The notes below the pieces were generated by a model that was given only the letters and a program-made list of their open reading frames with translations, did not search any database and was not told where the DNA came from. Of a stretch of DNA of 64,000 nucleotides, positions 36,101 to 43,177 are shown piece after piece (position 1 is the first letter of the stretch; the number at the start of each line of letters is the position of its first letter). Both the position numbers and the translations under genes were made by a program. Source of the stretch: Falsiroseomonas sp051433165 (GTDB lineage: Bacteria > Pseudomonadota > Alphaproteobacteria > Acetobacterales > Acetobacteraceae); contig NZ_JBHMFS010000011.1 of assembly GCF_051433165.1 (NCBI RefSeq), forward strand, positions 62,001 to 126,000. The letters are read 5' to 3'.

Positions 36101-38267
36101 GTGCGCCGCCGGCATCGAGCGTCAGGCGCAGCGTGGTCAGGCGGCCGCCCTGGTCCTGCGTCAGCCCACCGCCGAGGCGCAGCGCCACCTCCGGCGCGCT
36201 CAGCGCCGCGGAGAGCATCAGCGCGCCGCTGGTCACCAGGCTCAGCCCCGCATCAGCCCGGCCATACAACTCGGCGATCTGGTTCTGCGTGCCATCGAGC
36301 CGCACCGCGCCCTCCGGCACCAGCACCTGCAACGTGTCTGCGACGAGGCGGGAGGTGCCCGATTGCACCAGGTCGCCCTGTTCCAGCGTGAGCGACAGCA
36401 GCCCGGCGCGGACATTGCCCACCACCTCCAGCGCCGTGTCATTCACCAGGGACAGGCCGCGCGGGGCGAAGGCGTCGCCAAGCTGCACGACGCGGTTGCC
36501 CTCGCCTTGCAGCCGCACCTCGCCCAGCGCCGAATCGAGGCGCAGCAGACCGGCCGAAAGGGCGGCTCCGCTGGGCTGCTGGATGGTGCCGCGCAGGGCG
36601 AACAGGTCCAGCCCGCCACTGGCCGTGATCGGCGCGAATAGGCTGAGGGTCTGCGGCGTGCTCAGCGCGATGTTGGCCGCTACCAGCCGGCCATCCACGG
36701 ACATGTCGAGCAGGCTGTTCACGTCGAGGCGCCCGGCCGCGCTGCCGCCGGCAATGGCGCGGATCTGGTTGGCGGCGGCATTCAGCCGCACCGCGCCGCC
36801 GCTGCTGCGCGCCTCCAGCGTGCCGGCATTCAGCACGGCGCCCGTTGCCGCCTGGGTGATATCGCCCGCCGAGCGCAGGATCAGGTCGCCGGTCACGGTG
36901 ACAGCGCGCAGGATCTGGATGCCCTGGCCGGCGGTGGCGGTGGCGTTGGTGGTCTCCAGCGTCAGCGGGCCGAAATCCTTGAAGACCGGGGCCTCGACGC
37001 GGATGGTCTGCTCCGCCTGCAAGGTCAGCGCGCCGGTGACGGCGGCGATGGTGGCGGCGGTGATCTCGGCGGGTTCGGTGGCGCCGGACAGGGTTTCCAC
37101 CACGCGCAAGGTCACCGGGTCCACCAGCACCTGGGCGGCGTCCAGCAGCCCATCCAGTGCCAGGGCATTGCGGGAGGAAACCTCGATGGTGCCGCCCGCC
37201 GCCCGGATGGCGCCGCGCATCTCGGTGCGCTCCGCGGCATGGACGATGACGGTGCCGCCGGGCGCATCGATTCGCGCGCCGCGGTCCACCACCGTGCGGG
37301 CGGCGAGGCGGGAAGGGGCGCCGATGCGGCTTTCCGCCCCGGCGCCGAGGGTGACGCGCCCGCCCGGTGCGCTGATGCGGGAAGTGGCGGTGGCGTGGAC
37401 GGTGCCGCTGGCGGTGACCTCGATCACCTGGCCGGCCAGCGCGCCGTCGATTCGCACGCCACCCCCCTGCGCCCGCAGCGCGACCTGCGCGGCGCTGCTG
37501 GTGCCGCCCGACTGCACCAGGGTTTCCAGCACGCCGGAGGCGGCCCGGGCGGTCAGCAGCACGCTGCCGCCCTCGGCCTCGATCGTGCCGGTCTGGGTCA
37601 CCAGCGCGGTGGCGCCGGAGGGGGCCGTGGCAACCTGGCGCGTCACATCCAGGGACAGCAGGCCATCGCCCGCGAGATCCAGCGTGAAAGCCTCCCCCCC
37701 CGCCAGCGCGACTCGGCCGAGCCGGGCGCGGATACTGCCGGAATTGGCCACCTGCGGGCCAACCAGTGCCGCCAGCCCCTGCTGCGCAACGGTGATGCTG
37801 CCGCGATTCTCGACGCGGGCGCCGGGGCGCGGGGCGCCATCGAACACCATCCGCCCCTGCTGGAAATTCTGGTTGGTGATGTCGGAGGTCGTCGCGATCA
37901 GCGCCGCCACATCCACCTGTGCCCCCTGGTGGAACAGCACCCCCGCCGGATTGACCAGCGCCACCCCGCCATTGGAGGTGACGCGGCCGGCAATGGCGGA
38001 GGGATCGCCGCCCGTGACCCGGTTCAGCGACCAGGAGGAGGCGGCGGGCTGGCGGATATCGACCTGGTGGTTCTTGCCGACATCGAAGCGCTGCCACTCG
38101 ATCACCGCGCGGTCGCTGCCCTGCTGCACCTGGGTGCGGCCGGCGGTCTGGCTGATGCTGGCCTGGCCGGCGACGACCGCCCCGCCGGTCGGGCGGGCAT
38201 CGGGCGCCTGGGCGGCAGCCAGGCCGGGTGCGGCCAGGGCGGCGAGAAGAATCGTGGGGCGGCGCAT
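33132..38267 (-). CDS. Two-partner-secretion exoprotein (filamentous haemagglutinin N-terminal domain)
   Basis: A 1711-residue TpsA-type surface protein. A signal peptide (to about AAAQA, residue 21) is followed by the TPS domain with SDRAVIEWQRFDVGKNHQVD, SSWSLNRVTGGDPSAIAG and NPAGVLFHQGAQVDVAALIA. The rest is a right-handed beta-helix-like array of at least 13 units with the signature L-(D/Q)-G-x-G-N-x(3)-x-LG, spaced about 75-95 residues. The C-terminus has a Pro/Val-rich stretch (DPPTVVDPPVDPPVLPP) and a DPPP linker with a Cys pair before it. No TpsB transporter gene lies nearby. It converges on the EF-hand gene. Confidence 0.88.
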   Translation of the reverse strand: MRRPTILLAALAAPGLAAAQAPDARPTGGAVVAGQASISQTAGRTQVQQGSDRAVIEWQRFDVGKNHQVDIRQPAASSWSLNRVTGGDPSAIAGRVTSNGGVALVNPAGVLFHQGAQVDVAALIATTSDITNQNFQQGRMVFDGAPRPGARVENRGSITVAQQGLAALVGPQVANSGSIRARLGRVALAGGEAFTLDLAGDGLLSLDVTRQVATAPSGATALVTQTGTIEAEGGSVLLTARAASGVLETLVQSGGTSSAAQVALRAQGGGVRIDGALAGQVIEVTASGTVHATATSRISAPGGRVTLGAGAESRIGAPSRLAARTVVDRGARIDAPGGTVIVHAAERTEMRGAIRAAGGTIEVSSRNALALDGLLDAAQVLVDPVTLRVVETLSGATEPAEITAATIAAVTGALTLQAEQTIRVEAPVFKDFGPLTLETTNATATAGQGIQILRAVTVTGDLILRSAGDITQAATGAVLNAGTLEARSSGGAVRLNAAANQIRAIAGGSAAGRLDVNSLLDMSVDGRLVAANIALSTPQTLSLFAPITASGGLDLFALRGTIQQPSGAALSAGLLRLDSALGEVRLQGEGNRVVQLGDAFAPRGLSLVNDTALEVVGNVRAGLLSLTLEQGDLVQSGTSRLVADTLQVLVPEGAVRLDGTQNQIAELYGRADAGLSLVTSGALMLSAALSAPEVALRLGGGLTQDQGGRLTTLRLTLDAGGALVLDDPTNAVATLGHVRSDGAFHLATSGALTVLDSVTAPEVTLAAGGALQAGAGSALVTDRLSIQGGSVVVEGGGHRFGVLGASGATGDFRLAVGDALAVRGVLGVGGALALEAASLSLEAPVSAQSATLRAISGDLMQTAAAVITATRLLAEAPGGHVRLAEATNAAGLLGGRALGDFAFRGSGDAAPDPVAGLQAARLALQFDGSFLQDQAAAGVVAPRLEITAGGSVALAAASNSIGEIGAVTAPGGFALRTDGDLLLTESLATNGVLDLAAGGSLTQTLGARLSAAQLRARGSTVVLTEPGNAFASLGTSQAAGDFLLATGGGLALEGQVSAGGTLSLLAFDNIGQVATGAGLAAPMLLARSIFGSVTLQGAGNSFAALGASGAAGDFAVAQEGPLALRLAGPIAAPSLAFRTESGLTDVAGGTLRGAALRLETDGPVRLDGPGHAIQAVGGRAGSLALAVEGALEVTDTLTAPGALSLSAASLGLLAPVAAGTAQLEATEGDITQTLRGAGLSATLLSARAMAGQVLLDGQGNRVVALGAGAAAGGFALAQEGGAPLRLTAPIAAGTIYLRAETGILDSPGATLAAGLLRLDTPGEAIFGQTHAITRIGGQMGALTLASSQALAAEEALDVRGALSLAAPTLHFAAPVRAGGAELVALAGDITQAAEGARLVLGDGGLRLAASGAIALEGAGNAVPLLLGARAQGALGLLAAGSLALTGTASGADVVLRAAGPMRLDGTVLEADRGVLLASPRGFTAGAGSRLLARDAALLPVLILDSRAAGLAALPAGLAADLPGLAPAQQATQLASFGPVQTAPAGAAVFDLAAGDAPVFLLLDGAAVLGVLEAGRLGVLGQGGSAFILGTLGGVGGAAAAQLVSLPATGAGYQFNNCVMAAATCSGVPPILDPPPVVDPPTVVDPPVDPPVLPPIVVEPPVVESPLVVLPSGIEGPGVALAANDAAPRLSEWDLRRGAPSVLVAPRREEEE

Positions 38268-38409
38268 CGCGGCCGCATCCTGCGTCAGAGGTTACTCAAT
38301 CGGAAAGCGAATATTTCGCCCACCATGCACGCGGATCACCCACCGCCCCCGAATTGCCTGCGGCCCGCGCACAGGACAGGATGCAGCGCAACAGAGGACG
38401 CGGCAGACC
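38268..38409. promoter_or_regulatory. Divergent intergenic region with a short inverted repeat
   Basis: This 142-bp gap separates the exoprotein gene from the nitroreductase gene and should hold both promoters. The only structure I see is GCGAA-TAT-TTCGC (38307-38319), a possible operator. No convincing -35/-10 pair is visible. Confidence 0.3.
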
Positions 38410-39081
38410 ATGGATGTGTTCGAGGCCCTGGCCACGCGCCGCAGCCTGCGCGGCTTCCGGCCGGACCCGGTTCCGCGCGAGACGCTGGAGCGCATCCTGG
38501 CCGCCGCCGCCCGCGCCCCCTCCGGCTCCAACATCCAGCCCTGGCGGGTGCGGGTGACGCAGGGCGCGGAGAAGGCGCGGCTGAGCGCCGAGGTCCACGC
38601 CGCGAACGCCGCCGGCATCCGGGCGGCGCGGGAGTACCACTACTATCCGCGCACTTGGCGCGAGCCCTATCTGGCGCGGCGCCGCAAAGTGGGCTTCGGG
38701 CTGTACGAGCTGGCCGGCGTAGCGCGCGGCGATACGGCCGCGGCGGCGGCGCAACAAGCGCGGAACTTCGATTTCTTCGGCGCCCCGGTCGGCCTGTTCT
38801 TCACCATCGACCGCGACCTGGAGCAGGGGTCCTGGCTGGATTTCGGCATGTTCCTGCAATCCATCATGCTGGCCGCGCGCGGCCTCGGCCTGGATACCTG
38901 CCCCCAGGCCGCCTGGTGTGACCGGCATGATGTGGTGCGCCGGGTGCTGGCGCTGCCGGAGGACCAGGTGCTGGTCTGCGGCATGTCCCTGGGATTTGAA
39001 GACCCGGACGAACCGGCCAACCGCCTGGTGACGGAGCGCGCGCCCCTGGCCGATTTCGTGACCTTTGGGGAGGAAACGTGA
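38410..39081 (+). CDS. Nitroreductase-family flavoprotein
   Basis: A 223-residue FMN oxidoreductase. The N-terminal RRSLRGFRPDPVPRETLERI and the Pro/Ser turn APSGSNIQPWR are the family's FMN-binding elements. The central GLDTCPQAAW and the tail GMSLGFEDPDEPANRL are typical of this subgroup. The start is the ATG at 38410. A far longer frame upstream is an antisense shadow of the exoprotein. The stop overlaps the MFS start by GTGA, so substrate and export or uptake may be linked. The substrate is unknown. Confidence 0.93.
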   Translation: MDVFEALATRRSLRGFRPDPVPRETLERILAAAARAPSGSNIQPWRVRVTQGAEKARLSAEVHAANAAGIRAAREYHYYPRTWREPYLARRRKVGFGLYELAGVARGDTAAAAAQQARNFDFFGAPVGLFFTIDRDLEQGSWLDFGMFLQSIMLAARGLGLDTCPQAAWCDRHDVVRRVLALPEDQVLVCGMSLGFEDPDEPANRLVTERAPLADFVTFGEET

Positions 39082-40346
39082 GTCCCGATCCGGCCGAGGC
39101 CGTACTCGACAGCCGGCAGAGCTGGATCCGGCTCGCCGCCATCGTTGGCCTCGCCACGCTCGGTGGCGCCGGCATGTGGTCCGTGGTGGTGGTGCTGCCC
39201 TATGTGCAGGCGGAATTCGGCGCGACGCGGGCCGAGGCCTCGCTGCCCTACACCCTGACCATGATCGGCTTCGCCACCGGCGGCATCCTGATGGGACGGC
39301 TGGCGGACCGGTTCGGCATCATGGTGCCGGTACTGTTCGGCACCGTGATGCTGGCCGCCGGCTATGTGCTGGCGGCGATGGCGCCCACCCTGCTGGCCTT
39401 CGCCCTGGCGCAGGGCGTGCTGATCGGGGCGCTGGGGTCGTCTGCCGCCTTCGGGCCGCTGATGGCCGATGCCTCCCTGTGGTTCCGGCGGCGGCGCGGC
39501 ATTGCGGTGGCGCTGGCGGCCTCGGGCAACTACCTGGCCGGCACCGTCTGGCCGCCGATCCTGCAAGGGCTGATCGTGGCGCAGGGCTGGCGGATGGCGC
39601 ATGTGCTGGTGGGGATCGGGCTGCTGGTGACCATGCTGCCGCTGGCCCTGCTGCTGCGCGCCCGGGCGCCGGTGCTGCGCGTGGCGCCCCGGGTGGCCGG
39701 CGCGCCGCCGCCCGCCACGGCACGGCCACTGGGAATGAGCCCGAACAGCCTGACCGCCTTGCTGTGCATCGCCGGGGTCTGCTGTTGCGTCGCCATGGCG
39801 ATGCCGCAGGTCCATATCGTCGCCTATTGCGGCGACCTCGGCTACGGCGTGGCGCGGGGGACGGAGATGCTGTCCCTGATGCTGGCCTGCGGCATCGTCT
39901 CCCGCATCGCATCGGGCTTCATCGTGGACCGGGTCGGCGGGCTGGCGACGCTGCTGCTGGGATCGGTGCTGCAGGCGGTGGCGCTGGCCTTCTACCTGTT
40001 CTTCGACAGCCTGGTGTCGCTGTACCTGATCTCCGCCATGTTCGGCCTGTTCCAGGGCGGCATCGTGCCGGCCTACGCCGTGATCGTGCGGGAGTATTTC
40101 CCGGCGCGGCAGGCCGGCACCCGGGTCGGCATCGTGCTGATGGCGACCCTGCTCGGCATGGCGCTGGGCGGCTGGCTTTCGGGGGTGGTGTTCGACTGGA
40201 CCGGCACCTACGCCATGGCCTTCCTGAACGGCATGGTCTGGAACGGGCTGAACGTGGCGATCGTCGCCTGGCTGCTGTGGCGGTCGCGCCGAACCATGAT
40301 GCGCTCACCCTCGGTGACGCATCCTGGCCCAGCTTTGCCTGCGTGA
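39078..40346 (+). CDS. MFS transporter
   Basis: A 422-residue major facilitator of the oxalate/formate antiporter-like group. It has 12 hydrophobic segments and the motif GRLADRFGIMVPVLFG between helices 2 and 3. GFIVDRVGGLATLLLG is the second-half equivalent, and the helix-5 region has WFRRRRGIAVALAASG. The GTG start overlaps the nitroreductase stop. In related genomes such transporters move small organic acids; here the cargo is unknown. It converges on the DoxX gene 2 bp away. Confidence 0.92.
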   Translation: MSPDPAEAVLDSRQSWIRLAAIVGLATLGGAGMWSVVVVLPYVQAEFGATRAEASLPYTLTMIGFATGGILMGRLADRFGIMVPVLFGTVMLAAGYVLAAMAPTLLAFALAQGVLIGALGSSAAFGPLMADASLWFRRRRGIAVALAASGNYLAGTVWPPILQGLIVAQGWRMAHVLVGIGLLVTMLPLALLLRARAPVLRVAPRVAGAPPPATARPLGMSPNSLTALLCIAGVCCCVAMAMPQVHIVAYCGDLGYGVARGTEMLSLMLACGIVSRIASGFIVDRVGGLATLLLGSVLQAVALAFYLFFDSLVSLYLISAMFGLFQGGIVPAYAVIVREYFPARQAGTRVGIVLMATLLGMALGGWLSGVVFDWTGTYAMAFLNGMVWNGLNVAIVAWLLWRSRRTMMRSPSVTHPGPALPA

Positions 40347-40348
40347 CT

Positions 40349-40735
40349 CTACTTGCGCGCGGCGTCCACGCTCCACGGCCCGGCTCCGGCGGCGGCGAGG
40401 TAGAGGAAGACGAAGCAGAACAGGATCGCCGCGTCGCCGCCATTGTTTACCGGGTAGAAATCGCGCGGCGCGTGGGCGAGGAAATAGGCGAAGGCCATGG
40501 TGCCGGAGGCGAGGAAGGCTGCCGGGCGGGTAAACAGGCCGATGGTGATGAGGATGCCGGTGACCAGCTCGATCACCCCGGCGATCCAGCCCATCGACAT
40601 CATCGCGGGCGCGCCGCCACCGATCGGGAAGCCGAGCAGTTTCTGGGTGCCATGGGCCAGGAACAGCAACCCCGCCATGATCCGCAGGACGGAGAGCAGT
40701 TGCGGCGCGTAGGGCGCGAAGCGCGTCGTCGGCAT
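40349..40735 (-). CDS. DoxX-family membrane protein
   Basis: A 128-residue four-helix membrane protein. The DoxX motifs are LRIMAGLLFLAHGTQKLLGFP, GWIAGVIELVTGILITIGL and FLASGTMAFAYFLAH, with NGGDAAILFCFVFLYLA. DoxX proteins are often linked to quinone or sulfur redox chemistry, but most members are uncharacterised. The start overlaps no other gene and the upstream 88 bp precede a MITE-like element. Confidence 0.92.
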   Translation of the reverse strand: MPTTRFAPYAPQLLSVLRIMAGLLFLAHGTQKLLGFPIGGGAPAMMSMGWIAGVIELVTGILITIGLFTRPAAFLASGTMAFAYFLAHAPRDFYPVNNGGDAAILFCFVFLYLAAAGAGPWSVDAARK

Positions 40736-40823
40736 TGTTTACGGTCCCGTTGTGAGTTCACGCTGCAACGCGGGCGCCACCGTAACGGTGGCGACGCTCG
40801 CGCAGCCGTGATGGGGCCGGGTC

Positions 40824-40977
40824 ATACCAAATCCCGCAGATCGTGACGGGTTGGAGCTATAGCTCCAACGCTCTCAGGCGCCAGCGCTTCGCTTGGCTCG
40901 CCGCACTTGCGGCGGCGGCCATTCGGCCGCTCGACCGGCGTCGCCGGCCGCAGGTTCCGATCAATGGGATTTGGTAT
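40824..40977. mobile_element. 154-bp MITE-like element with terminal inverted repeats
   Basis: The ends ATACCAAATCCC and GGGATTTGGTAT are perfect 12-bp inverted repeats. Similarity extends further inside, to GATCG on both arms. Excluding the outer bases, the repeat CCAAATCCC is flanked by TA on both sides, as in IS630/Tc1-type insertion. Inside lies an 18-bp perfect palindrome, TTGGAGCTATAGCTCCAA (40851-40868). No reading frame is long enough for a transposase. The right end touches the nitrile hydratase alpha-gene stop. The flanking gap (40736-40823) has nothing else recognisable. Confidence 0.6.
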
Positions 40978-41558
40978 CAGGCGGTGGGCAGGCGGGTCCC
41001 GACCAGCACGTCGCGGGTCACCAGCCCGGCCAGCCGCGCCGCATCCCAGCCCTCGGTGCCGGCGGGGCGGGTGGGCAGGACCATCCAGCGGTAGTCGGCG
41101 GTGCTGTCCACCACGCGGATCTGCGTGCCCTCCGGCAGGGTGGTGCCCCATTCAGCCAGCACGCCGCGCGGGTCCCGCACCGCGCGGGACCGGTAGGCGG
41201 CGGATTTGTACCAATGCGGCGGGTAGCCGAGCACGGCGCGCGGGTAGCAGGAACACAGGGTGCAGACGACCAGGTGATGCAGCCCCGGCGCATCCGCCAG
41301 CACGCCGAGCGGCGGGGCGCCGGCCATGGACACGCCCATTTCCTCCGCCGCCGCGCTGCCGTCCTTCAGCATCAGCGCGTGGTAGGCCAGGTCGGTCCAG
41401 GCGCGGGCGACCATGGCGGCGCCGATGCGCGGATCGGCGCGATCGGTGCGGGCGATCTGCTCGGCGATCTGGTCCTCGGTGACGATGCCGGCGGCGGCCA
41501 GCGCCGCGGTGAAGCGCGCCAGCAGCGCGACGCTTTCCGGGGTGGGGGCGTGCGCCAT
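40977..41558 (-). CDS. Nitrile hydratase alpha / thiocyanate hydrolase gamma subunit
   Basis: A 193-residue subunit carrying the metal claw VCTLCSCY (Cys99, Cys102, Ser103, Cys104). The Thr in CTLCSC indicates the cobalt type rather than iron. Two of the three Cys are normally oxidised to sulfinate/sulfenate. The protein would hydrate a nitrile to an amide, or hydrolyse thiocyanate, with the two beta-half subunits encoded just upstream. The start overlaps the preceding stop. Lengths in the family are about 200-210, so it is slightly short, with the MITE at the 3' end forming part of the TGA context. Confidence 0.92.
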   Translation of the reverse strand: MAHAPTPESVALLARFTAALAAAGIVTEDQIAEQIARTDRADPRIGAAMVARAWTDLAYHALMLKDGSAAAEEMGVSMAGAPPLGVLADAPGLHHLVVCTLCSCYPRAVLGYPPHWYKSAAYRSRAVRDPRGVLAEWGTTLPEGTQIRVVDSTADYRWMVLPTRPAGTEGWDAARLAGLVTRDVLVGTRLPTA

Positions 41559-41845
41559 CAGGCGGCGGGCTCCAGCCAGTGTTCATACAGCTCGACCAGC
41601 ACCGTGTCGCCCGCTTGCCCCTCGTTCCAAAGACCGCGCTGGTCGAAGCGCACATGGTACAGCGGGATGGTGGCGGCCGGCCGCGCGAAGGCCAGGTCCT
41701 CCGGATTGCGGAAGGCGCCGAGCGGGCGTTCCACCACGCCTTCGCGGCCGCGCAGGTAATGCGGCGTGCGGATGTGGCAGGGGCCGCGGGTCTCGGGGTA
41801 GTCCGCCTTCACGCGGATGCGGGCGCCGGGGGTGAAGCTGGTCAT
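41558..41845 (-). CDS. Nitrile hydratase beta C-terminal domain as a separate subunit (SH3-like)
   Basis: A 95-residue protein equal to the C-terminal half of NHase beta. It starts FTPGARIRVKADYPETRGPCHIRTPHYLRG, then GREGVVER, and closes with YHVRFDQRGLWNE and TVLVELYEHWLEP. These are the SH3-like beta-barrel motifs that pack over the active site. In ordinary nitrile hydratases this is fused to the N-terminal half; here both are separate and overlapping (ATGA). This is the arrangement of thiocyanate hydrolase and of the three-subunit toyocamycin nitrile hydratase. Confidence 0.9.
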   Translation of the reverse strand: MTSFTPGARIRVKADYPETRGPCHIRTPHYLRGREGVVERPLGAFRNPEDLAFARPAATIPLYHVRFDQRGLWNEGQAGDTVLVELYEHWLEPAA

Positions 41846-42141
41846 CCGCGCGAATCCTCCGGTTGCACCACGCCCTTCTCCAGCATCAGGCCGGAGATCG
41901 AGCGCAGCCAGCGTTCGTAGTAGCCGAGCGCGTGGTATTCGCCCTCCGGGATCGCCTCCACCCCGCGGCGCAGCTCATCCACCGTCATCAGCTTGCGCTG
42001 GGCGAGAAGCTGGCGCAGCGCGTCCACGCGCTTGCCGAATGCGTCCGGCGGCGCTTCGTCATCCGGCTCCACCGGTGTGCAGCGGAAGCGGGCGGCGCCG
42101 CCGATATCATGCGTGGCTGGGTTGGGGGCGTCTTCGGGCAT
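41842..42141 (-). CDS. Nitrile hydratase beta N-terminal domain as a separate subunit
   Basis: A 99-residue helical protein matching NHase beta residues 1 to about 100. The N-terminus has HDIGGAARF, comparable to the family's HDLGG start. It continues AFGKRVDALRQLL, MTVDELRRGVE and the conserved YYERWLRSISGLMLEKGV. It is the first of three overlapping genes. The beginning MPEDAPNPATHD is longer than usual before the motif. No P14K/NhlE-type activator or cobalt transporter is within view, so maturation would rely on genes elsewhere. Confidence 0.88.
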   Translation of the reverse strand: MPEDAPNPATHDIGGAARFRCTPVEPDDEAPPDAFGKRVDALRQLLAQRKLMTVDELRRGVEAIPEGEYHALGYYERWLRSISGLMLEKGVVQPEDSRG

Positions 42142-42150
42142 GGAGGGAGC

Positions 42151-43104
42151 CTATTTGATCTCCTCCTCGAGTCCCACACCCCAAAGCTCCGTCCGGCGCA
42201 GGAATCCGCGATGGGTGGCGACCTGCACCTCGCACCAGGGGGCGCCGGCGGGGCATTCGCGGATGCGGGCGATGACACCGGGATGGATGCGGGCGACGGC
42301 CGCGGCGGCCTCCTCCGCCCGGCGGCGCAGCGTGGCGTCCGGCGTGGCGGTGGGGCGCACCAGCACGGTGCGGCGGCCGGCGAGGGTGGAGGAATGCACC
42401 CAGCCCTCCGCCCCATCGGCATCGCGGATGCGGCGCCAGAGCTGGAATTCGCCGATGATCTGCACCGGCAGGTCGCGGCGCTGGAAGGTCCATTCGATCG
42501 GGTAGCTGGTGGAAGGCCCGACCCGCATGTTCACCTCATCGGAGCGCAGGGAGGCGAAGCGCGGCAGCGGCAGGCCGGTGACGGAACCGGTGCTGGGCAG
42601 GGCGGGCGGCGGGGTGGGGCGGGCCTGCTCCGGCGCGCGGGCGGCAGCCGCGGTGGCAGCGGCCGCGGCGGCGGCTGCGCCGGCCGCGGTCCCGGTGGCG
42701 GCCGCACCCGGGCGCCGGCTGGGCGGCGGCGTGGCCCGGCCGACCGTGGGCGGGGTGGTCGTGGCGCGGCCGGGCGTGCTCGCGGCGGGTTGGCTGGCCC
42801 GGGGCGGGCTGGCGCGGGGTGCCGGTTGGGCGCGGGCCGGCGCCTGCGCCTGCGCTGGCGCCCGTGGCGTGGCCGCGCGCGGCGGCTGGCCCGGCTGAGC
42901 CAGCTGGGTGGCGGGGCGGTTGGGCACGGCGAGGGAGCGCGGCTGCTCGGATGGCACCAGCCGCGGCGCCGCCTGCCCGGCGGGCCGTGGCGGCGGCAGG
43001 CTGCCCTGGCTGGGCGCCAGGCTGGATTGCGCGGCCGCACCCTGGCCGAGGGCGAACAACGCCAGCAGGGCGGCGGCGGGAATGGCACGGCGGAATGGAA
43101 CCAT
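42151..43104 (-). CDS. Exported proline-rich protein with C-terminal bacterial SH3 domain
   Basis: A 317-residue exported protein (signal peptide ending AAAQ). It has a long Ala/Pro/Arg-rich linker (about 30-170) with an Ala run, then a bacterial SH3-type (SH3_4-like) domain. That domain contains FASLRSDEVNMRVGPSTSYP, IGEFQLWRRIRDADGAEGWVHSSTLAGRR and a second copy-like region ending GFLRRTELWGVG. Such proteins usually bind peptidoglycan or are periplasmic scaffolds. ATG 43104 has GGGAGG 8 bp upstream. It lies just upstream of the NHase genes with a 9-bp gap, but no functional link is evident. Confidence 0.85.
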   Translation of the reverse strand: MVPFRRAIPAAALLALFALGQGAAAQSSLAPSQGSLPPPRPAGQAAPRLVPSEQPRSLAVPNRPATQLAQPGQPPRAATPRAPAQAQAPARAQPAPRASPPRASQPAASTPGRATTTPPTVGRATPPPSRRPGAAATGTAAGAAAAAAAATAAAARAPEQARPTPPPALPSTGSVTGLPLPRFASLRSDEVNMRVGPSTSYPIEWTFQRRDLPVQIIGEFQLWRRIRDADGAEGWVHSSTLAGRRTVLVRPTATPDATLRRRAEEAAAAVARIHPGVIARIRECPAGAPWCEVQVATHRGFLRRTELWGVGLEEEIK

Positions 43105-43177
43105 GCCCGATCCCTCCCCCATTCCGCCGCGTCGGGTCAAGCGCGGGCTGGCGAAACCTGCCTCACATGCCGCGGCG

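Noticed and set aside
34254..38409. Long open frames on the plus strand over the exoprotein, including one running into the nitroreductase
   Set aside because: They are antisense to a clear coding frame with TPS motifs, show low-complexity Ala/Arg/Pro sequence and no domain. Only the last 223 codons (38410-39081) are real.
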